Both the position numbers and the translations under genes were made by a program. This document shows, piece by piece, positions 1-9,600 of a stretch of 64,000 nt of DNA. Below the pieces are notes generated by a model. The model ran no database searches, was not told the DNA's origin, and saw only the letters and a program-made list of their open reading frames with translations. Where the stretch lies: positions 62,001-126,000 of the forward strand of contig NZ_BAAADB010000012.1 in assembly GCF_039522025.1 (NCBI RefSeq), in the 5' to 3' direction. Every line of letters begins with the position of its first letter. Position 1 is the first letter of the stretch. The DNA comes from Deinococcus depolymerans. GTDB taxonomy: Bacteria > Deinococcota > Deinococci > Deinococcales > Deinococcaceae.

Positions 1-109
1 TGCCGCCCAGGCCGCCGCCGGGCGTGCCGGCCCCGCCGGTCTGTTCGAGGAGGGCGACGCGCTGCTCGAGCGCCTGGTGCCTGGTCTTGGGGGTCAGGGG
101 TTCGGTCAT
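1..109 (-). CDS. Tail-region protein, N-terminal fragment only
   Basis: Only the first 36 codons fall inside the window; the rest continues past the left edge. The visible part is polar with a short heptad-like stretch (QALEQRVALLEQ) that could be a coiled coil, followed by a glycine-rich linker. The ATG at 109 follows the fibre gene's stop codon by one base, so it belongs to the same tail operon. No function can be assigned. Confidence 0.55.
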   Translation of the reverse strand, partial: MTEPLTPKTRHQALEQRVALLEQTGGAGTPGGGLGG

Positions 110-110
110 G

Positions 111-1457
111 TCAGGTGGTCCTTTCGAGGGTGATGAAGCCCTCGCTGTCGGCGGTGGCGGTCGCGTTGGTGACGGTCACGAACCCGTCACCGTCAGTGGT
201 GGTCTGCGCTTCGACGAGGGTGACGAAGCCCTGCGCGTCGAACTGCTCAGTGAACGGGCCGGCACTCCCGCCCCCGCCACCCTGAACGGGCCGGCTCCGG
301 GCGCGCAGGACGGCCACCACGCCGCTGTCGTCGGTGCGGGTGAGGCGCAGCGCCCCGGCGGTCAGGGTGAAGGGGAACGTCACGGACGTCCAGGTGTTTC
401 CGTCGCCGGTGTGCTCGACGGTCACAGCAGGGCCATCCACGCCGAGCAGCTCGGACCCGATCAGGCTGCCCGCGCCTGGGTTCAGCGGGATCAGCAGGCC
501 CCCGTCGGGCGTGGCGTCCCCGAGCAGCAGCGGCACGGCCACCGCGCCGACCAGCTCGCCGGGCTGCCCGTCCACCCCGTCACGCCCGGCCGGTCCCTGC
601 GGGCCAGCCGGACCCTGAGGCCCCTGTTCGCCCTGCGGGCCTGGGGCGCCGAGGAGTTGCGTGACGGGTTGGTACGTGCCGGCCTGACGCTGGTAGATCA
701 GGCCGCTGCCGTCCGTGTCCGCCCAGACGTCCCCGTCACTGCCGACCCCGTCGTCCGGGGGGCCGGATGCGAAGCGCCACTCCCCGCCGAGCCGCAGGCC
801 GCCGCTGGCGTTCAGGGTGCCGCTGCTCAGGTCGGCGGTGCCGTCCCCGCGCCGCACGGCGAGGCTGCCGATGAAGGTGCGGACCTGTGTGAAGTCCCCG
901 CTGCCGTTCCGGGAGGCCTGCGAGACCTGCACGGTGCCGCCCGCGCCGATCCCGGCGTCCCAGTCGGCGGGGAGCGGCACGTCCAGCAGGCCGTCGCCGT
1001 TGCGTTCGACCTGCAGGCGGCCCTGGGTGCGGTCGGCGGTCAGGCGGGTGCGGTACGGGGTGCCGTTCGCGGTCGGCACGCCGCTGGCCGTCCCGAGGAT
1101 GACGTTGCCCCAGCTGAGGTGCTCGCCGTCCCAGCGGAGGTTCTTCGTCTCGCCGACGACGGTGAGTTCGAGGATCGGGGCCTGGGCGGGGGTGCCGGCG
1201 GTGGGGGCCCAGCGGTGATCGAGTTGCAGTTGCAGGTCCGGGGCCTGCCAGCGCCCGGCGCTGAGCGTGACGGTGGTGCGCAGGGTGCCGGGGTTGCTCT
1301 GGAGCGGCATGGGGCCGAGCACGAGTTCCCCGGCGGTGATGGCGGCGCCGGCGCCAGCGTTGCTGGTGACGGCGTAGTCCGGGCCGAGGAAGGTCCGGTC
1401 GAAGAGGTCCACCCAGGTCCACTGGGCGGGGTCGGGCGGGGAGCCGGGTTGGGTCAT
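111..1457 (-). CDS. Tail fibre protein with collagen-like segment
   Basis: A 448-residue protein, probably a virion fibre that contacts the host surface. The first 200 or so residues look like a beta-rich lectin/laminin-G-like fold (inferred). A run of collagen-like Gly-X-Y triplets follows (for example GPQGEQGPQGPAG, then GRDGVDGQPGE), which should trimerise. The C-terminal 150 residues hold a glycine-rich hinge and repeated D-x-x-GF(V/I)T(L/V) units. The start ATG at 1457 overlaps the stop of the upstream gene (ATGA), indicating coupled translation. Collagen-like segments are common in phage fibres; receptor and exact role are unknown. Confidence 0.75.
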   Translation of the reverse strand: MTQPGSPPDPAQWTWVDLFDRTFLGPDYAVTSNAGAGAAITAGELVLGPMPLQSNPGTLRTTVTLSAGRWQAPDLQLQLDHRWAPTAGTPAQAPILELTVVGETKNLRWDGEHLSWGNVILGTASGVPTANGTPYRTRLTADRTQGRLQVERNGDGLLDVPLPADWDAGIGAGGTVQVSQASRNGSGDFTQVRTFIGSLAVRRGDGTADLSSGTLNASGGLRLGGEWRFASGPPDDGVGSDGDVWADTDGSGLIYQRQAGTYQPVTQLLGAPGPQGEQGPQGPAGPQGPAGRDGVDGQPGELVGAVAVPLLLGDATPDGGLLIPLNPGAGSLIGSELLGVDGPAVTVEHTGDGNTWTSVTFPFTLTAGALRLTRTDDSGVVAVLRARSRPVQGGGGGSAGPFTEQFDAQGFVTLVEAQTTTDGDGFVTVTNATATADSEGFITLERTT

Positions 1458-2113
1458 GAGGGCACTCCAGTCAGCGCGAGCAGCAGCCCCATCAGCTGGC
1501 CGCCGCGCAGGTCGAGGGTGAAGGTCAGCGGCTGATTGGGAGGGCTGACCAGCGGGGTGATCACGGCGAGCGGGTACACCCCACGCGGGTACCGCCCGGC
1601 CGTGTTCGGCCGGGCGTACGGACCGAGGGGGCGCAGGGCCACGTCCTGGCCGTCGATCTGCCAGGGGCGTGGGGGCAGGGTGCCGCGCGCGGTCAGGACG
1701 CGGATCATGGGCTGGTCGAGCAGCGGTGGTCCAGCGGGGTAAGTCACGCGCAGCTTGCCCGGCACCTTCCGGCGGTCGTCGATCTCGTCGGGCCACCCGG
1801 CCGGACTGAACGCACTGCGCCGCGCGAGGATGGCCAGGGCAGTGGGGGATGCCTCCCACGTCTGGGCCTGGGCGTTCCAGCGTTCGACGAGGGTGGGGCG
1901 CAACCAGGGCGCGTGCGCCCTGGGAAGGGGTTCGTCCCGTGACGCACCGGGAACGGCGTCCACCACCGCCACGCCCAGCGGAGGGGGTGGCGGTGCGCGG
2001 TCCGGGGGGAGGGGGGTGGTCGGTGGGGTGCGGGGGCGGGCGAGGCGGGCGGCGCGCCAGTCCTCGGCGCGGGCGTCCCGCCACGGGTCCCAGTCACGCA
2101 GGGCCAGTCCCAT
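1454..2113 (-). CDS. Tail-tip associated protein, function unknown
   Basis: A 219-residue protein lying between the fibre and the tail-hub genes. The ATG at 2113 (MGLALRDWDPW) is preferred over an ATG 36 bases upstream because an AAGGAG Shine-Dalgarno sequence sits just before it. It has a proline-rich stretch near residues 25-50 and no recognisable domain. Position suggests a tail-tip or fibre-attachment role, an inference from gene order only. Confidence 0.6.
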   Translation of the reverse strand: MGLALRDWDPWRDARAEDWRAARLARPRTPPTTPLPPDRAPPPPPLGVAVVDAVPGASRDEPLPRAHAPWLRPTLVERWNAQAQTWEASPTALAILARRSAFSPAGWPDEIDDRRKVPGKLRVTYPAGPPLLDQPMIRVLTARGTLPPRPWQIDGQDVALRPLGPYARPNTAGRYPRGVYPLAVITPLVSPPNQPLTFTLDLRGGQLMGLLLALTGVPS

Positions 2114-2138
2114 AACGTGCTCCTTCGGGTGAGTGGCT

Positions 2139-3485
2139 TCAGGTTTCAATGGCTTCAGGGTCGCGCGTCAGCGCCTCATGTGGTGGCCACGCGCTGTACA
2201 GCGGTCCGGTGCGCGCGAATCCGGACCAGTCGAGTTCACTCACGCCCAGGCCGTTCAGGAAGGTCTGGAGTGGAACGGCCCGGGCCCTGTCTGGCCCGTC
2301 GGGCGGCAGGTCGACGCGCGTGACCGTCCCGGCCACGTCGATCAGCAGGACGGGGCCGCCGTGCGCGCCCCGGTACGCGGCCCAGCTGCCGGGACCGGGA
2401 AAGGTCCCGGCGGGTGTGACGAGGGTGTCGAGGGGGGTGAGGGTGGCGGGGTCGCGGCTGGCGGGGCCGTCGATGCGGACGCGGCCGTCCGGGGAGAGCC
2501 AGCGTGGGCCGCTCAGGTCCACCAATGCCGGGAGGGGCGGCTGGTCGGTGGCGAACACGAACCGGTCGAACACGGCGCCTGTGGCGAAGGTGGGGGCCGG
2601 GTCGTACAGGTCCTGCAGGGGGAGGGCGAGGATCTGCCCGGGCTGGAAGGGCCACGCGTCCTGGGCGGTGTCGGCGGCGACGTTGACGGGTGGGGCCCAG
2701 GTGGGGCGGACACCGATGGGTTCCCAGGTGGGGGTGCCGTCGGGGAGGGTGACGCGGGCGTCGATGACCCACACGATGCGTTCGCGGGGGGTGCCGTCCG
2801 TGTCCTGGGAGGAGGCGCGGCGGGCGCGCAGGCGGAACGCCTGCGCTTCCTGCGGGGCGTGCCGGGTCCACTGGAAGCGGACGACGCGGGCGGGGGTGCT
2901 GGTGATGATCTGGCCGGGCTGCTGGCGTTCCGCGCCGGCGTAGGTGAGGACACGCTGTTCGAGGGTGGCGTGCACGGCCTCGACGCGGCTGGCGGCGAGG
3001 GTGGGGCTGAGGTCGTATTCCCAGTCGGGGGTGCCGATGGCGTACTCCCAGAAGCGGGCGTTGAGGGTGAGGAGTTCCCCGTCGGCGCGGACGCGGCGCA
3101 GGGTGCGGTCGGTGGTGATGGGGGCGAGGCGGATCTCGCGGGCCTGGTGGTCCACCTGGAAGGGTTCGGTGAGGGGGCGGACCTCGCCGGTGTCGAGCGT
3201 GACGGCGGCGACGCGGCCGGGGGCTGCGGTGCGGGGGGTGGGGCGGCCGTCCGGGTCGGTGCTGGGGACGTGCGGCACCCCGAAGTCACTGGGGCGCTGG
3301 CCGGTGGCGTGGGAGGGAATGACCGTGAGGAACGGGGTGTCCTCATCCGCCTCGGGTGGACGGCGGCCCATGGGCCGCCCGTGCACGGCGGGGCGGGCGG
3401 GACCGTTGGGCTTGGGCGTCTGCTCGTCCGGGCAGCAGCACTGGCCCAGCAGCAGCTTCAGGGTGGCCTTGTCGCGGTCGTTCAC
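2139..3485 (-). CDS. Tail-tip/baseplate structural protein, unknown family
   Basis: A 448-residue protein whose start overlaps the end of the large hub gene (ATGA at 3482-3485). A CCC motif sits at residues 16-18, followed by a proline-rich low-complexity linker (residues 20-100) and a longer, apparently beta-rich body. No catalytic motif was recognised. Gene order (tape measure, small tip proteins, hub, this gene, fibre) points to a tail-tip role. Confidence 0.6.
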   Translation of the reverse strand: MNDRDKATLKLLLGQCCCPDEQTPKPNGPARPAVHGRPMGRRPPEADEDTPFLTVIPSHATGQRPSDFGVPHVPSTDPDGRPTPRTAAPGRVAAVTLDTGEVRPLTEPFQVDHQAREIRLAPITTDRTLRRVRADGELLTLNARFWEYAIGTPDWEYDLSPTLAASRVEAVHATLEQRVLTYAGAERQQPGQIITSTPARVVRFQWTRHAPQEAQAFRLRARRASSQDTDGTPRERIVWVIDARVTLPDGTPTWEPIGVRPTWAPPVNVAADTAQDAWPFQPGQILALPLQDLYDPAPTFATGAVFDRFVFATDQPPLPALVDLSGPRWLSPDGRVRIDGPASRDPATLTPLDTLVTPAGTFPGPGSWAAYRGAHGGPVLLIDVAGTVTRVDLPPDGPDRARAVPLQTFLNGLGVSELDWSGFARTGPLYSAWPPHEALTRDPEAIET

Positions 3486-5830
3486 AGGGCCTCCTGACCG
3501 TAATTGCCGGTGGCGGTCGGGCCGTACCGGGGGTCATCGATCCATTCGAGTTCGTCGAGCGGACTGGGGTACTGCGTGCCGGCCACACGAACGAAGACGT
3601 TCTCGAACCTCGGGGCGTCCCCGTCAAACTGCCCGGTGAAGTGCTGGACGGTCACGCCACCCACCTGTCGGAACAGGACGATGTCCCGGTAGGTCGTCTG
3701 GGGAGGCTGTTGGGCGTGTTCACTCAGGCGCGGCGGCTGCGGTTCGTGCGTGACGACTTCCGTGCGGGCCTGCCCGCTGCCGACCTGCACGGTGATGCTC
3801 TGCGCCACGCCGCGCAGGCCTCGCCCGTCCATGTCCTGCGCGGCCATTCCTGGCAGGACGGGCGGAACGCCGATCAGGGTCCGGGTGCGAGTGATCCGCT
3901 GGGCGAGGTCCGCCGCGACCCAGCGGGCGTATGCGGCGAGCAGGCCACGGTCGCGGGTCCAGCTGACGGACCGGGTGACTTCCGTGCCCTGGCGGCCTGC
4001 GTCCGCGCGGACCTGCACGGCGTTCGGGAGGGCCCGCCGGCGTTTGCTGCACGGGTCGGGGCAGGTGACGCGGGTGGGCGCGGCGTCCATCGGCTCAGCG
4101 CCGCTGGTGACCGTGCCGCCGCGTACGCCGAGGCGGACCGGGTCGAAGCTGTCCGCGTCGTACACCGGGATGGGAATGCCGCCGCTCTCCCGCCATTCCA
4201 TCAGCCAGCCGCTCCCGGACGGTCGGAACGTCTCGAACCGGACCCGTTCCAGGAACTCGAACGGCGCGAGCGGCCCCCGTTCGCTCAGGTCGCCGTCCGG
4301 GTTGGCCTGCTGGACGCTGGACAGCTTCCGGGTCGTCTTGATGCGGGATTGCAGCCACCCTTCCGGGCTCCAGGTCTGCTCGATCAGCTCGGTTTCCTCG
4401 CCCAGCGGGTCACCGGCGGGCACAGGGCTGATGAAGCCGTACGCGCCGGTGATTTCCGTGCGGACCTGCGTGGCGACCGTGTACCCCCAGGAGCGTTTCA
4501 CGGTTTCCTGCCGCAGCAGCATGTCGCGGCAGGCCGGGTGGTAGGTGCTGGTGGTGTGTTCCTCGCTGGTCAGGACGCGCCCGAACTCCCGCGTGACCGG
4601 CTCGCCGTTGACCTGTTCCCGCACGGTGAGGTTCTGCGTGACCGTGTTGTACACGCCGGCGATCTGGCCGAGAACCTTGTTGTACGCGGTGCGCACCTCT
4701 CCCTTTCCGTCCGGGGTGGGGGCGCTCCGGAGCCACTGCAGGTTGGGCAGGATCTCCTGTTCGAACCCGGTAGGGTCCGGGGCGAGCTGGATGAGGTTGC
4801 CGAGATCCGGAAGGTCGACCAGAAGGTCCGCGCCGGTCATGACGACCGAGGCGGGGAGTTGCGCGCTTTCCTGTCGGCGGGTGCCTCCGCTGAGCAGGTC
4901 GTCGCCCGTGGTGTCCAGTGTCCCGTCACTGCCGCCAGGGGGGAGGATCAGCAGTTGCACGAACGATCCGAAGCGGCGGATGACGGGGTGCCAGCCGATT
5001 GCGAGGTATGTGTCGTCGAGGACCTGCTGAGGCGTCTTGCCGGCCGTGCTGTACGGCGTGTCCCACTCGGTCCAGACTTCCCTCGTAAGCGGGTCGAGGT
5101 TCGGACCGAACGACAGGAACACGCCAGCGGCCTGGACGGCGCGTGCGACGACTGCTGAGACCTGCATGGCCTGCGGTTCCGGGCGGGATTGGCAGTCCTG
5201 GCCGCGCTCCGGGCGTGGTGTGGGCTTGCGGACGAAGTCCACCAGCTCCGGCAGCCGCAGTGTGCCCAGTCGGACGGCGGCCGCCGTGTGCGCGCGGACG
5301 GTGGTGCGCTCCTGGCCCAGGGTTTCGTCCACTTCCCACTGGTCATCGAGATCCAGCACGACCTGCCGGACGGACGTGCGGACGCTGTAAGGCTGAGAGA
5401 CGCCGTCCCGAGTGCCGGCCGTTCCGCCGCTGCCCTGGACTTCCACGGTCGCCGTGACAGTGCCTTCCCCTGGGGTGATCATGCCGGGCAGGGTGACCGT
5501 GCCGGTCGGGCCGGTCCCGTCGTCGCTGAGTTCCACGCTGACCGGGTCGCCCAGACTGGTGCGGACCCGGACGGTGGTGGGGACCGTGCCGTAGATCACC
5601 TGCGGGGTGGGCGGCGCGTCCTGCCCTGGGGCTGGGCGCCAGGCGAGCGCGACGTGCAGCAGCTCGGCCGTGCCGGTCGGGCGCGTGCCGGCGACGTGCG
5701 TGAGTTCCTGGTACCCGCTCCAGCCGCCGCGCGCGACGTGCAGCAGTTGGAGGGTTGCGGCGCTGGTCGCGCGGGCCTCATGCCGGAGTTCTGCGCGTCC
5801 GGACTGGCGGCGCTGGAGGATGAACGGCAT
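3482..5830 (-). CDS. Large tail hub / baseplate protein
   Basis: The largest gene downstream of the tape measure (782 residues), occupying the position of the tail hub or tail-associated protein in long-tailed siphoviruses. The N-terminus has repeated LLHVA/LTHVA motifs (residues 28-62). The middle contains a long charged region and the C-terminus ends in short beta-rich motifs. No peptidase or lysozyme motif was seen, so a hydrolytic activity is not claimed. Hub identity rests on size and gene order. Confidence 0.6.
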   Translation of the reverse strand: MPFILQRRQSGRAELRHEARATSAATLQLLHVARGGWSGYQELTHVAGTRPTGTAELLHVALAWRPAPGQDAPPTPQVIYGTVPTTVRVRTSLGDPVSVELSDDGTGPTGTVTLPGMITPGEGTVTATVEVQGSGGTAGTRDGVSQPYSVRTSVRQVVLDLDDQWEVDETLGQERTTVRAHTAAAVRLGTLRLPELVDFVRKPTPRPERGQDCQSRPEPQAMQVSAVVARAVQAAGVFLSFGPNLDPLTREVWTEWDTPYSTAGKTPQQVLDDTYLAIGWHPVIRRFGSFVQLLILPPGGSDGTLDTTGDDLLSGGTRRQESAQLPASVVMTGADLLVDLPDLGNLIQLAPDPTGFEQEILPNLQWLRSAPTPDGKGEVRTAYNKVLGQIAGVYNTVTQNLTVREQVNGEPVTREFGRVLTSEEHTTSTYHPACRDMLLRQETVKRSWGYTVATQVRTEITGAYGFISPVPAGDPLGEETELIEQTWSPEGWLQSRIKTTRKLSSVQQANPDGDLSERGPLAPFEFLERVRFETFRPSGSGWLMEWRESGGIPIPVYDADSFDPVRLGVRGGTVTSGAEPMDAAPTRVTCPDPCSKRRRALPNAVQVRADAGRQGTEVTRSVSWTRDRGLLAAYARWVAADLAQRITRTRTLIGVPPVLPGMAAQDMDGRGLRGVAQSITVQVGSGQARTEVVTHEPQPPRLSEHAQQPPQTTYRDIVLFRQVGGVTVQHFTGQFDGDAPRFENVFVRVAGTQYPSPLDELEWIDDPRYGPTATGNYGQEAL

Positions 5831-5833
5831 GCG

Positions 5834-6181
5834 TTACTGGGCGTACCGGACGCGCAGCTGCCCGTGATCCGCGCCGGTCGTGGTGACGCCGCCCGGCGTG
5901 GTCCAGGACTCCTGCGCGGTCAGGAACGCGCCGGGCGGGAGAGGGGCTGACAGAATGGGCTGCCACTCGCCGGTGAGGGGCACGCCGTTCAGACTGACGC
6001 GGTACTCGCCGTCGGAGAGACTGTCATTCACGACCAGCGCCTCAATACTCGTGATGGGTTCGTCGCCGGTGTTCACGAGCCGCAGCTCGCGGGTGGGCGT
6101 GGAGGTGCCGGGGGGAACGCTGCCGAAGTCCGTGGCGGGCGCGGGGGTGCCGTCCGGCAGTCGCAGCTGGAGTTGTTTCAT
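5834..6181 (-). CDS. Small tail-tip protein with probable Ig-like fold
   Basis: A 115-residue protein whose ATG at 6181 overlaps the stop of the upstream gene. The sequence carries the pattern of a beta-sandwich that recurs in phage tail-tip proteins: a TRELRLVNTGDEP core, then SDGEYRVSLNGVPLTG, then a proline/glycine-rich end. The fold is an inference. It probably sits between the distal tail protein and the hub. Confidence 0.55.
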   Translation of the reverse strand: MKQLQLRLPDGTPAPATDFGSVPPGTSTPTRELRLVNTGDEPITSIEALVVNDSLSDGEYRVSLNGVPLTGEWQPILSAPLPPGAFLTAQESWTTPGGVTTTGADHGQLRVRYAQ

Positions 6182-6618
6182 GTGGGCCTCCCGATGATCA
6201 CGGCCTCGAAGCCGCTGTAGGTGAAGTACTGCTCGGTGGGCACCCCGTCCGGTCCGGTGTCCACGGCGTGCAGGGTGGTGTCGAAGGGGTTGGTGACGAT
6301 GGCGTTCACCCACACGCGGCCGGTGCTGAGTGTGTAGTTCTCGCTGATCGTGACGCGCTGCCCGGGCAGCAGGTTGCGCAGGGCGTCGGCCTGCGCGTTG
6401 GGGATGACGACGTCCTCACCGCCGGCGATGCTGAGGCGGGTGACCTGCACGCCTGGAGGGAGTTGCGCGACGCTGATGCCGCTGGCCAGCGCGAGGAGCG
6501 TGAGGTCCCGTTCGGGCGTGGCGCGGACGTACCCGCTGCGGGGGTTGGGCACGCCGTCCCAGTTGGTCCCGCTGAAGGCGACGCCCGCGACGGTCAGGTA
6601 ACGGTCCTGCCACGGCAT
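6178..6618 (-). CDS. Distal tail / tail-tip protein candidate
   Basis: A 146-residue protein directly downstream of the tape measure gene; its ATG shares base 6618 with the end of that gene. It is rich in beta-strand-forming residues and contains an SIAGGEDVVIPNAQ segment. By position it is the best distal-tail (Dit-like) candidate, but it is shorter than typical Dit proteins and no family motif was recognised. Confidence 0.5.
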   Translation of the reverse strand: MPWQDRYLTVAGVAFSGTNWDGVPNPRSGYVRATPERDLTLLALASGISVAQLPPGVQVTRLSIAGGEDVVIPNAQADALRNLLPGQRVTISENYTLSTGRVWVNAIVTNPFDTTLHAVDTGPDGVPTEQYFTYSGFEAVIIGRPT

Positions 6619-9600
6619 CAGCAGCCGCCCGTCCAGGCGCGGACCGTCACGGCGGAATTGACTTTCTGGGTGAAGACACGTTCTGCGATGGCGATCATCT
6701 CCTGGGAGGTGGGCACGGACTTCCCGCCCACGTGCGTGATGAAGTTGAAGGTGTTCGTGATGGTCCGCGCGCCGTTCAGGTCGCTGCTGCCCCCTGGCAG
6801 ACGGCCCGTGACGGCCACGCTGACCGGGCGGCTCAGTCCGGCGGTCAGGCGGGCGAGGAACGAGTCCACGAACGCCTGACCGGCCCCCGCGCCCGCCTGC
6901 GCGGCCTGAGCGGTGAAGTCCGGCAGGGTCACGGCGTTCAGGGCGGCCTGCGTGAACTTCGCGGTGGCTGCGGCCCGTTCCTGATCGAGTTGCTGCTGGA
7001 GGGGTGCGAGGGCCTTGAGTACGGCCGTCTGCCGGGCGGTGTCGGCCTTGACCTGAGCGGCCTGCAGGCCGGGATCGCTGGCCAGGGCAACGGCCTTCTG
7101 GATCTCGCGGTTGATGTCGCGCTGGTCGGCTACGTCGCCGCGCGTGACCTTCGTGACGTCCGCGAGGTTCAGCCGCAGCCGGGCCTGGAGGGCCAGGGCG
7201 TCGTTCTCGGCTTTCAGGGTGCGCTGCGCCTCGTTCCGCCTGATGGCGTTCGGGTTGACGGCGCTGGTCTTGGCGATGAGCTGCTGGAGTTCCTCCTGCC
7301 TGGTGACGGCGGCAAGCTGCGTGGCTTCCAGTTCGTTGAAACCGGCGTCCGCGATGCGCACGGCGCTGCTGAGCCGGGCGTATTCATCGAACTGCCGGGC
7401 GGCGTCCGCGCGGGCCTGGAAGGACTGGGCGCGCAGCTGCTCGATCTCCCCCAGGCCTTTCAGTGCACGCTGCCGCAGTTGGTCGAGCTGCCGCCCGGCC
7501 TCGTCGGAGATGACGGTCTGCACATCCTTCAGAGCGTCCTTCTCGCCGCGCCGCAGCCGGTTGATGAGGTCGATGCGCCTCGTGGAGTCCACGCCCGCCT
7601 GCCGCAGCGCGTCCGCGAGTTGATTGGAGTTGGCGTTCGGGTCCTGGGCGACCCGTTTCAGGAAGTCCTCGCCGAGGGACTGCACGGTGGCGTTCAGGGT
7701 TGTCGCGCGGTCCTGTTCGGTCTGCGCGACCCGCCCGGCGGCCGCGGCGATCTGCTCGTACGTGGCGGACTGATCGGAAAGGAGGCGGTTGGTGTCGGCC
7801 AGGGCCTGTTGGCGGCGGGTTTCTGCCACCTGAAGGGTGAAGGCGGCGGCGGTGCGGTCGGAGGTGTCGCCGGCGCGGGAGAGGTCGCTCAGGCGACTGG
7901 TGGCGTCAATGACGCTGTCCAGGCCGCTGATCTGTTCGTCGTAGGCGTCCGCGACGGCGTTCAGGCTGGCGCGGTACTCGCTGATCGCGCCCGTCAGGGC
8001 GTCCACGCGGGCGCGGCCCTGCTCGGCCTCCTCCCAGCCCAGCGCCCCGCCGGTCCGTTCGAGGGTCAGCAGGAGAGAGTCGGCGTCGGCTTCGGCCTCA
8101 CGGAGCTTCAGTTGGGTGCGGGTCAGCTGCGCCTGAGTGCGGGTCAGTCCGGTGTCGCCACCCTGGCCCTGCGCGGCCGTCTGCAGGCTGTCCAGTGCGT
8201 CCCGCAGGGCGCGCTGGAGTTCCACTCGGGCGCGCTCGGCGGCGGCCAGTTTCTTGACACCCTCCGCTTCCTGCGCGAGCAGGTCCAGCTGGGTCTTTTG
8301 GAGGTCGAGCCGCTCACCGTCGCTGAGGTTCTGCGCGGCGGCAGCGGCCTGTTCCTGCCCGTTCAGGCGCAGCCGTTCCCGCGTGGCGGCCAGATCCACC
8401 CGGGCCAGCGCCACCTGATCCCCGGCGGCGCGGCTGCGGGTCAGGGCGCTGCGCGTGGCAGCCTCGCTGAAGTCCACCTGGGCGCGCAGGGCGTCCACCT
8501 GAAGGCGGGCCAGCTCGCGTGCCTGGGTGGCCTGCTGCGTGAGCAGCTGCGTGCGGCGTTCCTGCAGGGCGGTCAGTTGCTCGTCGGTGAGGAGGAGTTC
8601 CTGCGCCTGCCCGGTGCGCCGCTCGGTTTCCCGGAGATTCTGGACGGTGAAGGCCAGTTCCAGCCGCTTGCTGGCCACCGCGTCACTGCTCAGGCCACTC
8701 AGGTCCGCCTCGGCTTTCACTTGGGCTTGCAGGGCGCTGAGGCGGCGGTCCTCGTCCGCCAGTCGCGCCTGCGAGAGTGCCCGCTGGGCCTGCGAGACGG
8801 CTGTGATGGCCGAGGCCCGCCCGGTGGCTGCCTCGTCGTACTGAGCGGAGGTGCGGGCCACGGCGAGTCTCTGTTCGGCCAGCGCGAGATCCTGCCGCGC
8901 CTGCTCCAGCGCGGCCTTGCCGGTGACCACGCTGTTGTCGGCCAGTCCGGCGAGTTCAAGTTGCTGGTCCCGCTCGACTTTGAGGGTACTCAGGCGCCGG
9001 GCTTCCGCGTCAAGGGGGGCGCGGTCCATGGTTTCCTGCAGGTCAAGGATCTGCCCGTACAGGGAGGCCCGCTCGGCAACCAGGGCGTTCCGGTCGATGT
9101 CGCCGGTGCTGCTGTTGATCCGCGCGTCAAGCTGCGAGAGGCTGCCCAGCAGGTTCCGCAGGTTCCCGGCCCGCACGGCCGCGAGGTCCGCGTCGGTCCG
9201 CGCCAGCCGTTCGGCCAGGCGGACTTCCGCTTCCCCGCGCGCCTGCTCGCTTTTCAGGACCTCCTGCCTGAATCGGGCCTCCGCGTCGACCTTGAGCTTC
9301 GTGCGCTGCGCAGTGGCCTCCGCAACGATTCCAGTTAGCTGCGCCTCCTGTGCCCGGAACAGGCCGGCCTGGACGGCCGTGGGCGCCACGACATTCCGGT
9401 ACGCCGATCGCAGTGCCCCGAGCTGCCTCAGGGCACTCTGGAGCGCCGCGTCCACCGGCGCAACGGCGCTGCGGACAGCGGCCTCCAGCGGTGTCTGGTT
9501 CAGGGTGTTCAGGTCCCGGCGCAGTCCGGCCACCGTGGTCCGCGTGTCCCCGAGCGCGACCTTGAACGCCTTCAGGTTACCCAGCCCCTGCCTCGAGAGG

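Noticed and set aside
3356..5158. 600-codon plus-strand frame in the tail-hub region
   Set aside because: Antisense of the hub gene; no plausible domains.
6732..9338. Long plus-strand open frame (868 codons) opposite the tape measure
   Set aside because: High GC and coiled-coil codon bias on the minus strand leave the opposite frame free of stops; composition is unlike a protein and there is no RBS.
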